DNA of 64,000 nucleotides from Micromonospora sp. MW-13 (GCF_003434305.1 NZ_QKKX01000044.1:148591-212590); one strand, 5' to 3'; counted from the first letter of the stretch, positions 1-8,602 are shown. Notes: generated by a model from the sequence alone, not told the origin. Numbers and translations are program-made.

Positions 1-1488
1 GGCCTGTTGCTGTTCGGCGCCGCGGTCGGACTGGTGGGGTTCTGCGCGGCGCTGCTCTGCCTGCCGACGCCGACCAGCGGCGTGCAGGCCCGCCGGGTCC
101 GGGGCCTGCTGCGGGCGACCACCGTCGGGGTGACCGTCCTGAGCCTCGGCTACGCGGCACTCGCGCGCCAGGTCCAGCCCATCGCCGGACAACTGCCCGG
201 CTACGAGGGCAGCGCCACCGGCCTGGTCGCGGCGCAGGGCATCCTGCTCGTCACCCTGGCCGTCGTCACGGTGGCGCGCCAACGGGCGGCCCCGCCCGGG
301 GCCCGCCCGTTCCTGCGCGGGCTGGGCACACCCCTCGTGGCGGCGGTGGCGGTGAGCGTCGGCGCGGCCTTCACCGCCACGCTGGTGTTCCGGGTCGCCG
401 ACCAGCTCGACCGCGGGACCATCCCTGACCCGATCCGGCCCAGCCCGCCGGGCGTCGGCCCCCTGGACCCGCCGGTCGCCTACTGGTGGGCCGCGCTCGC
501 CGGGCTCGCCGCGCTGCTGGTCGTCGCCGCGGCCGCCGCCGCCACCCTGGTGCTGAGCCGCCGCCGGCGACACGACCTGGCCGAACGCGTCATCGAGCAG
601 GACTACCCGCAGGCGCCGTCGCACGCCGCGCCCCGGCTCCGCACGGTCCGGCAGGCCATCGCCCGGTCCCACGCCACCGAGGAGCTGGGCCCGATGCTGG
701 TCGCTTTCTTCGTGATCTCCTCGCTCGGCCTGGCCACCATCGTCCTCGACCTGTTCGGGATCGGCCCCACCCAGCTCGCGGCCCGGGTCGGCGGGCAACG
801 CGGCGGCGCGGCAGTGCTCGCCGCCTATGTCACCGACGCCGGGATCTGGATCGTCAGCCTGCTGGTGATCGGCCTGGTGATCGTCGGCTATCGCGCGTAC
901 CGGTCGGTCGAGACCCGACGCGTCGTGGCGGTCCTGTGGGACCTGGGCACGTTCTGGCCGCGCGCCGTCCACCCGTTCGCCCCGCCCTGCTACGCCGCCC
1001 GGGCGGTGCCCGAGCTGGCCAAGCGGGTGTCCGCGCTCGCCACGCGGGGCCCGGTGGTCCTCTCCGGGCACAGTCACGGCTCGGTCCTGGCCGTGGCCAC
1101 CATCCTGCAACTGCCCCCGACCGTGCTGCACCGGGTCGCGCTGCTCACCCACGGCTCCCCGCTGCACCGCATCTACGCCCGCCTCTACCCGGCCTACTTC
1201 GGCGGGCCGACGCTGTGTGCGCTGGGCGACCGGCTCGACTGGCGGTGGCGCAACCTCTGGCGGGCCACCGACCCGATCGGCGGGCCGATCTTCCAGCACC
1301 ACCGGGGCGCACCGCCACCGTGTGACCCGCCAGCGGGCGAGGCGGTCGACGTCCGGCTCCGCGACCCGCGCGCCGTGACCATCGACCCGGCGGACACCGT
1401 GCCGCCGCCCGTCGAGCGGCACTGGCCGTACCACACGCAGGCGGAGTACCAGGCGGCCGTCCGGGAGCTGATCGACCGGGCCGGCTGA
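1..1488 (+). CDS. Membrane protein with serine-hydrolase-like C-terminal part (5' partial)
   Basis: The reading frame is open to the left edge, so the start lies outside the window; a TTG at base 7 is not a convincing start. The visible 495 residues have several hydrophobic, probably membrane-spanning stretches in the first 300 residues, with a proline-rich loop near residue 145. The last third carries a GHSHGS sequence, with Ser near visible residue 358, that matches the GxSxG nucleophile elbow of alpha/beta hydrolases, followed by a conserved-looking THGSPLH stretch. I infer a membrane-anchored hydrolase or esterase-like protein of unknown substrate. No neighbour explains it: the next gene has its own promoter region. 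The catalytic role rests on the nucleophile motif alone; Asp and His partners were not assigned. Confidence 0.75.
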   Translation, partial: GLLLFGAAVGLVGFCAALLCLPTPTSGVQARRVRGLLRATTVGVTVLSLGYAALARQVQPIAGQLPGYEGSATGLVAAQGILLVTLAVVTVARQRAAPPGARPFLRGLGTPLVAAVAVSVGAAFTATLVFRVADQLDRGTIPDPIRPSPPGVGPLDPPVAYWWAALAGLAALLVVAAAAAATLVLSRRRRHDLAERVIEQDYPQAPSHAAPRLRTVRQAIARSHATEELGPMLVAFFVISSLGLATIVLDLFGIGPTQLAARVGGQRGGAAVLAAYVTDAGIWIVSLLVIGLVIVGYRAYRSVETRRVVAVLWDLGTFWPRAVHPFAPPCYAARAVPELAKRVSALATRGPVVLSGHSHGSVLAVATILQLPPTVLHRVALLTHGSPLHRIYARLYPAYFGGPTLCALGDRLDWRWRNLWRATDPIGGPIFQHHRGAPPPCDPPAGEAVDVRLRDPRAVTIDPADTVPPPVERHWPYHTQAEYQAAVRELIDRAG

Positions 1489-1572
1489 GGCGGACAACCG
1501 CCGCCCCGGGTCCGGACGGGTGCGGCGAGGCGCGGCGTCGGGACGCCGGCGGGCGGGGCCGACCACCATCCA

Positions 1573-1616
1573 TTGACAAACGTTGTTAACAATCAGAAGC
1601 TGAGAGAGCGCTCTCT
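1573..1616 (+). promoter_or_regulatory. Promoter and LacI-type operator of the glucanase gene
   Basis: A TTGACA hexamer at 1573-1578 resembles a -35 element; no good -10 is obvious at the usual spacing. Two perfect palindromes follow: TTGTTAACAA at 1583-1592 and AGAGAGCGCTCTCT at 1603-1616. The second has the GAGCGCTC core typical of LacI-family sugar-responsive operators (CebR type) in actinomycetes. Both lie just upstream of the glucanase start at 1646, so repression relieved by a glucan-derived sugar is a reasonable inference. Confidence 0.6.
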
Positions 1617-1645
1617 TGACCCGTCCCGGCAAGCGAGGAGTTCCC

Positions 1646-3244
1646 GTGGGTTTCCGAAGAAAGCTGCTCTCCGTCGTCTCCGCCCTGGTCACCGCCGTCC
1701 CGGTGGCCGTGGTCGCGTCCCCCGCCCAGGCCGTCGGCCCCGCGCTGCTGCCCGTCACCGTCACCAACACCACCGGCCGCAGCGACGCTGTCCATCTGTA
1801 CGTGATCGGCATCCAGCTCTCCAGCAACCGCCTCGGCTACGTCACCCGGGCCGGCACGTTCGTCCCCTGGTCCGGCGGGCAGAACCCGCCCTCGCCAGCA
1901 CCGGACGCGTCGATCCCGGGGCCCGGCAACGGCGGCAGCACGACGATCCAGTTCCCGCGCGGCTTCTCCGGCCGCGTCTACTTCTCCCTCGGGGAGAAGC
2001 TCAGGTTCTTCCTGACCCCGAACGGGTTGGTGCAGCCCGCGCCGTGGGCGGCCGGCGACGCCAACCGCGACATCCTGTTCGACTGGAGCGAGTTCACCTA
2101 CAACGACGCGGGGCTGTGGCTGAACAGCTCACAGGTCGACATGTTCGCGGTGCCGCACGCGGTCACCGTGACCGGCGCCAGCGGCGTCACCAAGCGGACC
2201 GGCGACGTCGTCAACAACGGTCGCAACGCCATCATCGACGGCATCCGGTCCCAGCCCGGCTGGGCGAACACGGTCTACACCCGATCCGACGGGACCGTGC
2301 TGCGCGTGCTCGCCCCCGGCAAGGCCGCCGGCGCGGGCCTGCTCAGCACCACCTACCTGGACTCCTACATCGCCTCGGCGTGGAACGCGTACACGACCAG
2401 AACGCTGACCGTGGTGCCGTTCGGCGACCGGCCGGACACCCGGTACTTCGGGCGGACGTCGGGCAACGTCATGACCTTCACCAACAGCGCCGGCCAGGTG
2501 GTCGCCTCCTTCAACCGGCCCTCGTCGGCGAGCGTCTGGGGCTGCGACGGTGATCTGCCCGCCCCCAACGACCAGGTGGTCGGCCCGATCTCCCGGACGC
2601 TCTGCGCGGCCCTCAACCGGGGCACGCTCGGCACCGTCGACACGCAGCCGAGCACGAACGCCGCCGAGTTCTACCGCAACAACCCGACCAACCAGTACGC
2701 CCGCGTCATCCACGCCAACATGAGCGACGGCAAGGCGTACGCCTTCGCCTTCGACGACGTCGGCGCCTTCGAGTCGCTGGTCCACGACGGCGACCCCCGC
2801 GCGGCCGGCCTGGTGCTCAGCCCGTTCGGCACGGGCGGCGGCGGGCCGGGCAACCCCGGTGGCGCCGTCCCGGTGCTGAGCAACTGGAACAACAAGTGCA
2901 TCGACGTGCCCAGCTCCAACTTCGTCGACCGGGCCCCGCTACAGATGTGGACCTGCAACGGCACCAACGCCCAGAAGTGGACGTTCACCGGCAACGCCGT
3001 GCAGAGCCAGAACAACAAGTGCATGGACGTCGACGGCGGGGCGACCGGCAACGGCGCGGTGGTCCAGCTCTACACCTGCAACGGCAGCGGCGCCCAGCAG
3101 TTCACCCTGAACGCGGCCGGCGACCTGGTCAACCTCCAGGCCAACAGGTGCGTGGACATCAAGGACTGGAACGCCGGCGACGGCGCGCGGCTCCAGCTCT
3201 GGGACTGCGCCGGCAGCGCGAACCAGAAGTGGCGCACGGGCTGA
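1646..3244 (+). CDS. Secreted GH64 endo-beta-1,3-glucanase with ricin-B lectin (CBM13) domain
   Basis: Predicted 532-residue secreted enzyme that would cleave beta-1,3-glucan. The GTG at 1646 is chosen because GAGGAG lies 5 bases upstream and it begins a classic signal peptide (MGFRRKLL, hydrophobic core, cleavage after SPAQA near residue 31). Residues about 34-400 match the GH64, thaumatin-like glucanase fold; the LPVTVTNTTGRSDAVHLYV opening and the DWSEFTYND stretch are typical. A Gly/Pro linker leads to three ricin-B repeats ending in QKW, QQF and QKW, a carbohydrate-binding module. It is probably monocistronic, with an operator upstream and a GC hairpin downstream. Family assignment is strong; the precise glucan is inferred. 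Confidence 0.9.
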   Translation: MGFRRKLLSVVSALVTAVPVAVVASPAQAVGPALLPVTVTNTTGRSDAVHLYVIGIQLSSNRLGYVTRAGTFVPWSGGQNPPSPAPDASIPGPGNGGSTTIQFPRGFSGRVYFSLGEKLRFFLTPNGLVQPAPWAAGDANRDILFDWSEFTYNDAGLWLNSSQVDMFAVPHAVTVTGASGVTKRTGDVVNNGRNAIIDGIRSQPGWANTVYTRSDGTVLRVLAPGKAAGAGLLSTTYLDSYIASAWNAYTTRTLTVVPFGDRPDTRYFGRTSGNVMTFTNSAGQVVASFNRPSSASVWGCDGDLPAPNDQVVGPISRTLCAALNRGTLGTVDTQPSTNAAEFYRNNPTNQYARVIHANMSDGKAYAFAFDDVGAFESLVHDGDPRAAGLVLSPFGTGGGGPGNPGGAVPVLSNWNNKCIDVPSSNFVDRAPLQMWTCNGTNAQKWTFTGNAVQSQNNKCMDVDGGATGNGAVVQLYTCNGSGAQQFTLNAAGDLVNLQANRCVDIKDWNAGDGARLQLWDCAGSANQKWRTG

Positions 3245-3264
3245 CCGACCGGAGACCGAGCCTG

Positions 3265-3297
3265 GGGGCGGGGCCGCGTGCGGCGCGGACCCGCCCC
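3265..3297 (+). terminator. GC-rich hairpin after the glucanase gene
   Basis: GGGGCGGG at 3265-3272 pairs with CCCGCCCC at 3290-3297, and the loop holds a second small GCCGC/GCGGC stem. It begins 20 bases after the stop. There is no T tract, as is usual for actinomycete terminators. From here to about 3445 I see no gene. Confidence 0.5.
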
Positions 3298-3444
3298 TCG
3301 CCCGGCCCGGCTCAGGTCCGCACGGCGGTGATGCCGGGTCGGGCCCACGACACGTCGGCCCGACGGCTCGCCGCTCCCGCGCCGGGCGCTGAAGGGGTGT
3401 CCGGCGGCCCACATCGTCGACGAGACGATTGACCGGTCGTAGCC

Positions 3445-3585
3445 GCAGCCGCTACGGTCAGGTTCACTATCTGCGGCGTCGCGAGGAAAGCCGGTGTGAG
3501 TCCGGCGCGGTCGCGCCACTGTGAGCGGTCCCATCGTCGATGGGCCCGCGAGCCAGGACGCTCGGACGTCCGCAGCCTTGCGATG
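3445..3585 (+). promoter_or_regulatory. Cobalamin (B12) riboswitch
   Basis: The leader carries the conserved aptamer pieces in order: GAGGAAAGCCGGTGTGAGTC (about 3483-3502, the GGAA-x-CCGGTG-x-AGTCCGG region), then GCGCCACTGTGAGCGG around 3512-3527 (the B12-box GCCACTG), then GAGCCAGGA at 3550-3558. A short stem GGGGA/TCCCC (3585-3589 with 3597-3601) abuts the Shine-Dalgarno GGAGAGG of cbtB at 3602 and may be the expression platform, so control is probably at translation initiation. Outer limits are approximate. Confidence 0.9.
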
Positions 3586-3619
3586 GGGACGCGTCATCCC
3601 CGGAGAGGTTCCTGATCTC

Positions 3620-3823
3620 ATGTCGAGCTCCACTCCCGCCCAGCCGTTGGTGCGTCCCGCTGCTTCCCCACGCATGCTGTGGGCGGCTCTGGCCGTCGTC
3701 GGCGCCCTCCTGCTCCTGGCCTACCTGGTCGCCTTCGACCAGGGCGCCGTCTCGCGCAGCGGCATGTACCTGCACGAGTTGATGCACGACGGCCGGCACC
3801 TGCTCGGTGTCCCATGTCACTGA
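3620..3823 (+). CDS. cbtB: CbtB, small subunit of predicted cobalt transporter
   Basis: A 67-residue protein with one membrane helix (about residues 18-38) and a histidine-rich C-terminus, HELMHDGRHLLGVPCH, the family hallmark thought to bind cobalt. The ATG at 3620 follows GGAGAGGT and gives the normal CbtB length; upstream in-frame sequence belongs to the riboswitch. CbtB works with CbtA as a B12-regulated cobalt uptake system; the riboswitch directly upstream agrees with that. The gene overlaps cbtA by 10 bases. Confidence 0.9.
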   Translation: MSSSTPAQPLVRPAASPRMLWAALAVVGALLLLAYLVAFDQGAVSRSGMYLHELMHDGRHLLGVPCH

Positions 3824-4635
3824 ACACCACCTCCGCCCCACCGACGTTCGTCACCGTCCTGCTCCGTGGCCTGCTCGCCGGCCTGGTCGCCGGCCTGCTC
3901 GCGGGGACGTTCGCCTACGTCGTCGGCGAACCGCGCATCGAGGCGGCCATCGCGATCGAGGAGGCGGCGACGCACGCCGCCCCCGCGGTCGGCCACGACC
4001 ACCACCAGGACGAACTGGTCAGCCGGGAGGGCCAGCGCGGCGGCCTGTTCCTGGCCACCGGCCTGTTCGGGGCCGCGATGGGTGGCCTGCTGGCAACCGC
4101 GTACGCCCTGCTGCGTCGGCGCCTGCGCACCGCGGACGACGGCCGGTCCGGGCTACTGCTCGCCGGCGGCGCGCTGCTGGGCGCGGTGATCGTGCCGTTC
4201 CTGAAGTATCCGCCGAATCCTCCGGCCGTCGGCGATCCCGACACCATCAACCAGCGCACCGGCACCTACCTGCTGATGGTGGTCCTCGGCCTGGTGGCGG
4301 TCTGGGCCGGCTCGCTCGGCCATCGGTCGATCCGCCGGGGCGCGCCGCCGTGGCTTCGCGCCGGCGCGGCCGGCGGCGGGTTCCTGCTGGTCGCCGTCGT
4401 CTCCCACCTCGTGCTGCCGTCGTTCGAGGAGGTCCCCGACGACTTCCCCGCGACCCTGCTGTGGAACTTCCGGCTGGCGTCCCTCGGCACCCAGGTGGTG
4501 CTCTGGGCCGCGACCGGCCTGCTGTTCACCGCCCTGATGAGCCGGGGTCGGCGACCGGCGCTCGACCGCGACGCCGGGCGCCTGCCCGCTCCCGGGAGGT
4601 CGGCGTTCGACGCCGGTACTCCGGCCCGCCCGTGA
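3814..4635 (+). CDS. cbtA: CbtA, membrane subunit of predicted cobalt transporter
   Basis: A 273-residue integral membrane protein with about five to six hydrophobic segments, starting FVTVLLRGLLAGLVAGLLAG and containing the Gly-rich GGLFLATGLFGAAMGGLLAT repeat typical of CbtA. A His cluster GHDHHQDE lies in the first outside/inside loop and could touch metal. Its ATG sits inside the end of cbtB, so the two are translationally coupled, and its stop overlaps the next GTG (GTGA). Transport of cobalt is known for the family from comparative genomics rather than from direct biochemistry here. Confidence 0.9.
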   Translation: MSLNTTSAPPTFVTVLLRGLLAGLVAGLLAGTFAYVVGEPRIEAAIAIEEAATHAAPAVGHDHHQDELVSREGQRGGLFLATGLFGAAMGGLLATAYALLRRRLRTADDGRSGLLLAGGALLGAVIVPFLKYPPNPPAVGDPDTINQRTGTYLLMVVLGLVAVWAGSLGHRSIRRGAPPWLRAGAAGGGFLLVAVVSHLVLPSFEEVPDDFPATLLWNFRLASLGTQVVLWAATGLLFTALMSRGRRPALDRDAGRLPAPGRSAFDAGTPARP

Positions 4636-5255
4636 CCGCGACCAGCCTGCGGCTGGTCGCCCACGCCCACACCGCCGCCCTGAGACGGGCGGCGTTCGGG
4701 GCGGGTGACGACAACGTGGACGAGGGCGGCCTGACGGCCGCCCTCGCCCTCGCCCCCGCCGGGCCGGACCGGCGTGGACCGCTGGGACGGATCGACGCCT
4801 GCCTGACCAGCCCCGCTCCGGCGGCGGTGCAGACCGCGCACGCCATCGGCCTGCGCCCCACCGCCGAGGCCGCGCTCGCCGACTGCGACTACGGCCGCTG
4901 GGCCGGCCGGTCGGTGCGGGAGGTCGGTGACCGGCAGCCCGACGCGCTGCGGGAATGGCTGGCCGCGCCCGAGGCCGCCCCGCACGGCGGGGAATCCCTC
5001 GCCGCGCTGCGCGACCGCGTCGGAGGCTGGCTCGACAGCCAACTCGGCCGAGGCACCCGGATCGCCGCGGTGACCCACCCGATGGTCATTCGCGTGGCGA
5101 TCACGCACGCGCTGGGGCTGCCGGTGGCGGCGGCGTGGCGACTGGACGTCGCACCGTTGGCGGTGATCCGGCTCAGCGGGCACGGGTCACGGTGGCAACT
5201 CCAGTTCCCCACGCCCCGGCAGCCCGGGGCGACCGGGGTGGCGGCGCTCCGGTGA
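4632..5255 (+). CDS. Histidine-phosphatase-superfamily protein with altered active site
   Basis: A 207-residue protein starting at a GTG that overlaps the cbtA stop. The fold signature is present: LVAHAHT near residue 8-14 aligns with LVRHGxT, TSPAPAAVQTAHAIG with the SSPLxRAxQTA element, DCDYGRWAGRSVREV with the E/D-x-FGxWEG element, and AVTHPMVIRVAITHALGLP with the C-terminal catalytic His. The catalytic RHG is AHA (His11 kept, Arg and Gly lost), and the second Arg of SSPLxR is also missing. In B12 operons such proteins are often called CobC/alpha-ribazole phosphatase; with two active-site arginines gone I would not claim phosphatase activity. Confidence 0.75.
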   Translation: MTATSLRLVAHAHTAALRRAAFGAGDDNVDEGGLTAALALAPAGPDRRGPLGRIDACLTSPAPAAVQTAHAIGLRPTAEAALADCDYGRWAGRSVREVGDRQPDALREWLAAPEAAPHGGESLAALRDRVGGWLDSQLGRGTRIAAVTHPMVIRVAITHALGLPVAAAWRLDVAPLAVIRLSGHGSRWQLQFPTPRQPGATGVAALR

Positions 5256-5626
5256 CCGGGTCCGGGCCGGGCCCGATCCGGGGCGGCTGCACCGTCACGG
5301 TCTGCCGGGACTGCTGCTGCGGCAGCACCACCAAACACCCGGAGGTCGACCACGACGCCCAGTTCCGGGCGTTGGAGCGGGCACTGTCGCCGCCGCACCA
5401 GGTGCGCGCCAGCCGCTGCCTCGACCGCTGTACGCAGTCCAATGTGATCGTGGTACATCCGACGCCGCAGGCCCGCCGCGGCGGCGCCCGACCCGTCTGG
5501 TTCGGACTCGTGGTCGACGACCAGGTCACCACCGACATCGCCGACTGGGTCCAGGCGGGAGGGCCGGGGCACGCGCCCCTGTCCGACCTGCTGGCCCTGT
5601 CGGTGATCACCGCCCCGACACCGTGA
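5252..5626 (+). CDS. [2Fe-2S] thioredoxin-like ferredoxin domain protein
   Basis: A 124-residue protein whose GTG overlaps the previous stop (GTGA), closing the riboswitch operon. Four cysteines suited to a thioredoxin-fold [2Fe-2S] ferredoxin are visible: VCRDCCCGS near residues 16-24 and the downstream pair in SRCLDRCTQSNVIVV around residues 51-65. Such small proteins occur with cobalamin or cobaltochelatase genes in actinomycetes. A redox or metal-handling role in cobalt/B12 metabolism is inferred from the operon, not from a characterised homologue. Confidence 0.75.
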   Translation: MTGSGPGPIRGGCTVTVCRDCCCGSTTKHPEVDHDAQFRALERALSPPHQVRASRCLDRCTQSNVIVVHPTPQARRGGARPVWFGLVVDDQVTTDIADWVQAGGPGHAPLSDLLALSVITAPTP

Positions 5627-5677
5627 CCGGGCGGACGGTCCTCCGGACTGCCCGTCGGGTGACGGCCCCGGCCGGGA

Positions 5678-7036
5678 TCAGGTCCCCGGGTCGGCTCCGG
5701 GCCGGGGACCCCGGGCGGTCCGGGCGGCGCCGCCGAACAGCACCCGGCGCACGATCGCCGGACGCAGCAGCCGATGTGGCGGGTCGACAAGGTTGAGCAC
5801 CCGCAGGAAGGCGGTGCCGAGCACCGCGTCGGTGCGGGCGGCGGCGTGGAGCCGGTGCACGTACGCGTTGACGAGCCGCACCCGCACCGTCCGGCGCCCC
5901 TGCACCTCGGGAAAACGCAGATCCGTGCCGACCGCGATGGACCACGGGCCGTCGATCAGCTTGCCGGCCCCGCGGAAGAACCGCCGCCACAACCGGTCCC
6001 GGTCGCCGGCCAGCAGGGTCCGCAGCAGCAGGCCCTCGGTGGCCGCGACCGTCATCCCCTGACCGTAGACGGGGTTGAAGCTGCACAGCGCGTCGCCGAA
6101 CACCAGGTAGCCGAGCGGAAAGCGGCGCAGCCGCTCGTAGCGTCGCCGGACGCTCGCCGGGTACCGCATCCGTGCCGGTGCGCCGACGGGGGTGGCCTCG
6201 CGCACCAACCGGCTGATCAGCGGCAGGCCCAGCGACTCGGCGAACCGCGCGTAGCCCTCGTCGTCCAGCGGCGGCTGCTCGCCGAGCACCCCGCTGAGGG
6301 CCACCGCGAAGCGGTCATCCTCCTGGGCGGCGACGATGCCGGTGCGTGGGCGCCCAGGGACGGCGTTGGTCAGCGCGCCGAAAAGGCCGTCGAGGTGGCG
6401 GGGGTCGCGCTCGTAGTTGCGGGTGACATAGGTGACGTCGACCGCGACCCGCTGTTCGGCCGGGGCCGGATAGCCGAGCGCGGTCAGCCACGCCGGGGTA
6501 CGCGACGCCCGGCCGCAGGCGTCGACCACCAGATCGGATTCGAGCCGGTAGGGCGCCCCGTCGCGCGGCGTCACCAGGACACCGGTGATCCGGCGACGAT
6601 CGTCGGTGCTCAGCAGGTCGGTCGCCTCCGCCGGCGGGCAGAGCCGGACGTTCGCCAGCTTCTCCACCCGGGCGCGCACCGTGCGCTCCAGCAGGGGGCG
6701 GCTGACCCCCACGCCGATGAGTGAGGACGGGGAACGGCGCATGGGGTAGCCGTCGTTGCACCAGTGCACCTGTCCGTTGAGGTCGACCAGGGGTGCGCCG
6801 GCCCGGTGGAGTTCGTCGCTGAGGCCGTCGAACAGCTCGTCGAGCGCCTGCCGCCCACGGGCCAGCAGGACGTGCAGCTGACGCGACTGGGGCACCCCGC
6901 GCCGGGGCTGCGCCGCATCGGGCAGGACGTCACGGTCGACGACCGTGACGGTGTCGTACACGTCGCTGAGCACCCGGGCGGCGATCAGCCCGGCCATGCT
7001 GGCGCCCAGCACCACGGCGTTGCCTGCGCGGACCAT
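5678..7036 (-). CDS. FAD-dependent oxidoreductase/monooxygenase
   Basis: A 452-residue flavoprotein starting at an ATG. The dinucleotide-binding motif GASMAGLIAARVLSDVYDTVTVVDRD opens the protein (the G-x-S-x-x-G variant), VVDACGRASRTPAWL lies in the middle and FGDALCSFNPVYGQGMTVAA is the second FAD-binding (GD) motif near residue 320. This order matches the group A monooxygenase/geranylgeranyl-reductase-like superfamily. The substrate is unknown. It converges on the cobalt operon; a 9-bp stem (5681-5689 with 5702-5710) overlaps its last codons and could help termination. It may be transcribed alone. Confidence 0.85.
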   Translation of the reverse strand: MVRAGNAVVLGASMAGLIAARVLSDVYDTVTVVDRDVLPDAAQPRRGVPQSRQLHVLLARGRQALDELFDGLSDELHRAGAPLVDLNGQVHWCNDGYPMRRSPSSLIGVGVSRPLLERTVRARVEKLANVRLCPPAEATDLLSTDDRRRITGVLVTPRDGAPYRLESDLVVDACGRASRTPAWLTALGYPAPAEQRVAVDVTYVTRNYERDPRHLDGLFGALTNAVPGRPRTGIVAAQEDDRFAVALSGVLGEQPPLDDEGYARFAESLGLPLISRLVREATPVGAPARMRYPASVRRRYERLRRFPLGYLVFGDALCSFNPVYGQGMTVAATEGLLLRTLLAGDRDRLWRRFFRGAGKLIDGPWSIAVGTDLRFPEVQGRRTVRVRLVNAYVHRLHAAARTDAVLGTAFLRVLNLVDPPHRLLRPAIVRRVLFGGAARTARGPRPGADPGT

Positions 7037-7164
7037 GGTCGAGACGGTAGGCGACCGCGGCGTGCCGGTCCTCTTCGAGATTGCGCACGTTGGGAAAGGC
7101 GTCGGGCGGTCCCGTCACCAGCGCGGCCGGGGTGACCCGGGTCTCCAGCCCGGGGCGGGGCGGG

Positions 7165-7563
7165 TCAGTCGCCAGCTTCGAGGAGAAGGCGGCGCAGGAG
7201 CTGTTCGTCCTGTTCGTCGAGAGCACTGACGAAGCGCCGCAGTACCGAGGCATGGTCGGCTTCGGCCCTCAGCAGCCGGCCCATCCGGCCGGCGACGAGG
7301 GCGGGCGCGTCGGTGACGGCGGCGTAGCGGTAGGCGCGTCCATCTCGTTGGCGGGTCACCGCGTCCTTGTCGAACAGGCGGGTGAGGGTGGTCACAACAG
7401 TGCTGTACGACAGCGGCGGGGACCAGTCCAGCCTCTCGCGCACCTCGGCGGGGGTGAGTGCGCGGCCCGCGCCGACGAGCGCGGTGATGATCTCGGCTTC
7501 CAACTCGCCGGGGCGGCGGCGGTTGCCGTGCCGGTCGCTGTCGGGTTGATCGTTGGCCGCCAC
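7165..7563 (-). CDS. BlaI/MecI/CopY-family winged-helix repressor
   Basis: About 132 residues. The GTG at 7563 is preferred over the in-frame TTG at 7569 because GGTAGG lies just upstream. The LTPAEVRERLDWSPPLSYSTVVTTLTRLFDKDAVTRQRDGRAYRY stretch is the winged-helix DNA-binding domain, and a helical dimerisation tail follows. It is divergent from an M56 metallopeptidase gene 94 bases away, the classic BlaI-BlaR-like arrangement in which the repressor controls both genes and is inactivated through the membrane peptidase. Confidence 0.9.
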   Translation of the reverse strand: MAANDQPDSDRHGNRRRPGELEAEIITALVGAGRALTPAEVRERLDWSPPLSYSTVVTTLTRLFDKDAVTRQRDGRAYRYAAVTDAPALVAGRMGRLLRAEADHASVLRRFVSALDEQDEQLLRRLLLEAGD

Positions 7564-7657
7564 CGGCAAAGCCTACCGACCGCCCCGGACGCTCGCGACA
7601 CCAGCAGGTCAGCTCGATGGTGGCAGACTGGCCAGGTCCTTGGATCGGAGGAGGGAC

Positions 7658-8602
7658 ATGTTCGATCACTTCGTCTGGTCTGTGGTGGTGACCCCGCTGT
7701 TGGTGCTCGCGGCGGCCCGGCTGCTGAGCGAGCGGCTCCGGCCGGGCCCGGCCGCCGTGGTCCTGGCCTGGTCGATGGCGGTCGCCGCCGGTGCCGGCCT
7801 GGTGAACGTGGCCGCCTTCGCGGTCAAGGCGGCGGCCGAGACACCCGCCGTGGCCCGTCGCCTCGACTTCTCGGACCAGGTCGTGCGGCAGGACACCGCG
7901 CATGTGCCGTGGGTGTCCTGGCTGTCCCTGCTGATGCTGGCCGTCGCGGGTGTCGCCCTCGTACGGCTGGCCCGCCGGCACCGACGGACGCAGGCGGCCC
8001 TGCGCCGGTACGCCGAGCTACCGGCGCTGGCGGGCGGGCAGTTGGTGGTCCTTGACGACGCCCGGGTCGACGCGTTCGCGGTGCCGGGTCCCCCGGATCG
8101 GATCGTGGTGACGACCGGCATGCGGGCCGTGCTCGACGACGCGCACTTCGCCGCCCTGCTGGCGCACGAGCGGGCACACCTGGCCGGGCGGCATCACCGG
8201 TTGATCCGGCTGACGCAGTTCGCCGCGGCGGCGCACCCGGTGTTCTGGTGGGAGATGCGGCGGATCGAATACCTCGTCGAGCGGGACGCCGACGAGCGGG
8301 CCGCCGTCGATGTCGGTAGCCGTCGGGTCGTCGCCCGGGCGATCGGCGCGGCGGCGCTGGCCGCCTCGGGGCGTCCGGGCCGGGCCGACGTCCTGCGCCT
8401 CACTCCGGCCGAGTCGGACGTCGCCCGGGCCGGGGCGGTGCCCCGTCGGGTGGCATCGCTGCTGCGGGACCGGTCCGGCAGCAGGTCCCGCCTGATGGCG
8501 GCCGTCCCCGCCCTGCTCGCCGCGGGTTCCGTGGTGTGGACCGGGGAGTGCGTCTACGACCTGCACGAACTCATGCGGAGTGCGCGTATCCGGATCGGGT
8601 GA
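7658..8602 (+). CDS. M56-family (BlaR1/HtpX-like) membrane metallopeptidase
   Basis: A 314-residue protein. The ATG at 7658 follows GGAGGAGGG. Membrane segments lie near residues 5-20, 28-55 and 85-105, then a cytosolic protease domain contains HERAHLAGRHH (HExxH zinc motif, about residues 170-174) with VERDADERA downstream as the third-ligand region, and a last hydrophobic segment near residue 285. There is no penicillin-binding sensor domain, so this is a short M56 protein rather than BlaR1. Pairing with the divergent BlaI-like gene suggests it relays a cell-envelope signal to that repressor. Confidence 0.88.
   Translation: MFDHFVWSVVVTPLLVLAAARLLSERLRPGPAAVVLAWSMAVAAGAGLVNVAAFAVKAAAETPAVARRLDFSDQVVRQDTAHVPWVSWLSLLMLAVAGVALVRLARRHRRTQAALRRYAELPALAGGQLVVLDDARVDAFAVPGPPDRIVVTTGMRAVLDDAHFAALLAHERAHLAGRHHRLIRLTQFAAAAHPVFWWEMRRIEYLVERDADERAAVDVGSRRVVARAIGAAALAASGRPGRADVLRLTPAESDVARAGAVPRRVASLLRDRSGSRSRLMAAVPALLAAGSVVWTGECVYDLHELMRSARIRIG

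Noticed and set aside
7570..7657. Search for a BlaI-type operator (TACA-N-TGTA) between the divergent repressor and M56 genes
   Set aside because: No convincing dyad was found, although the gene arrangement predicts one.
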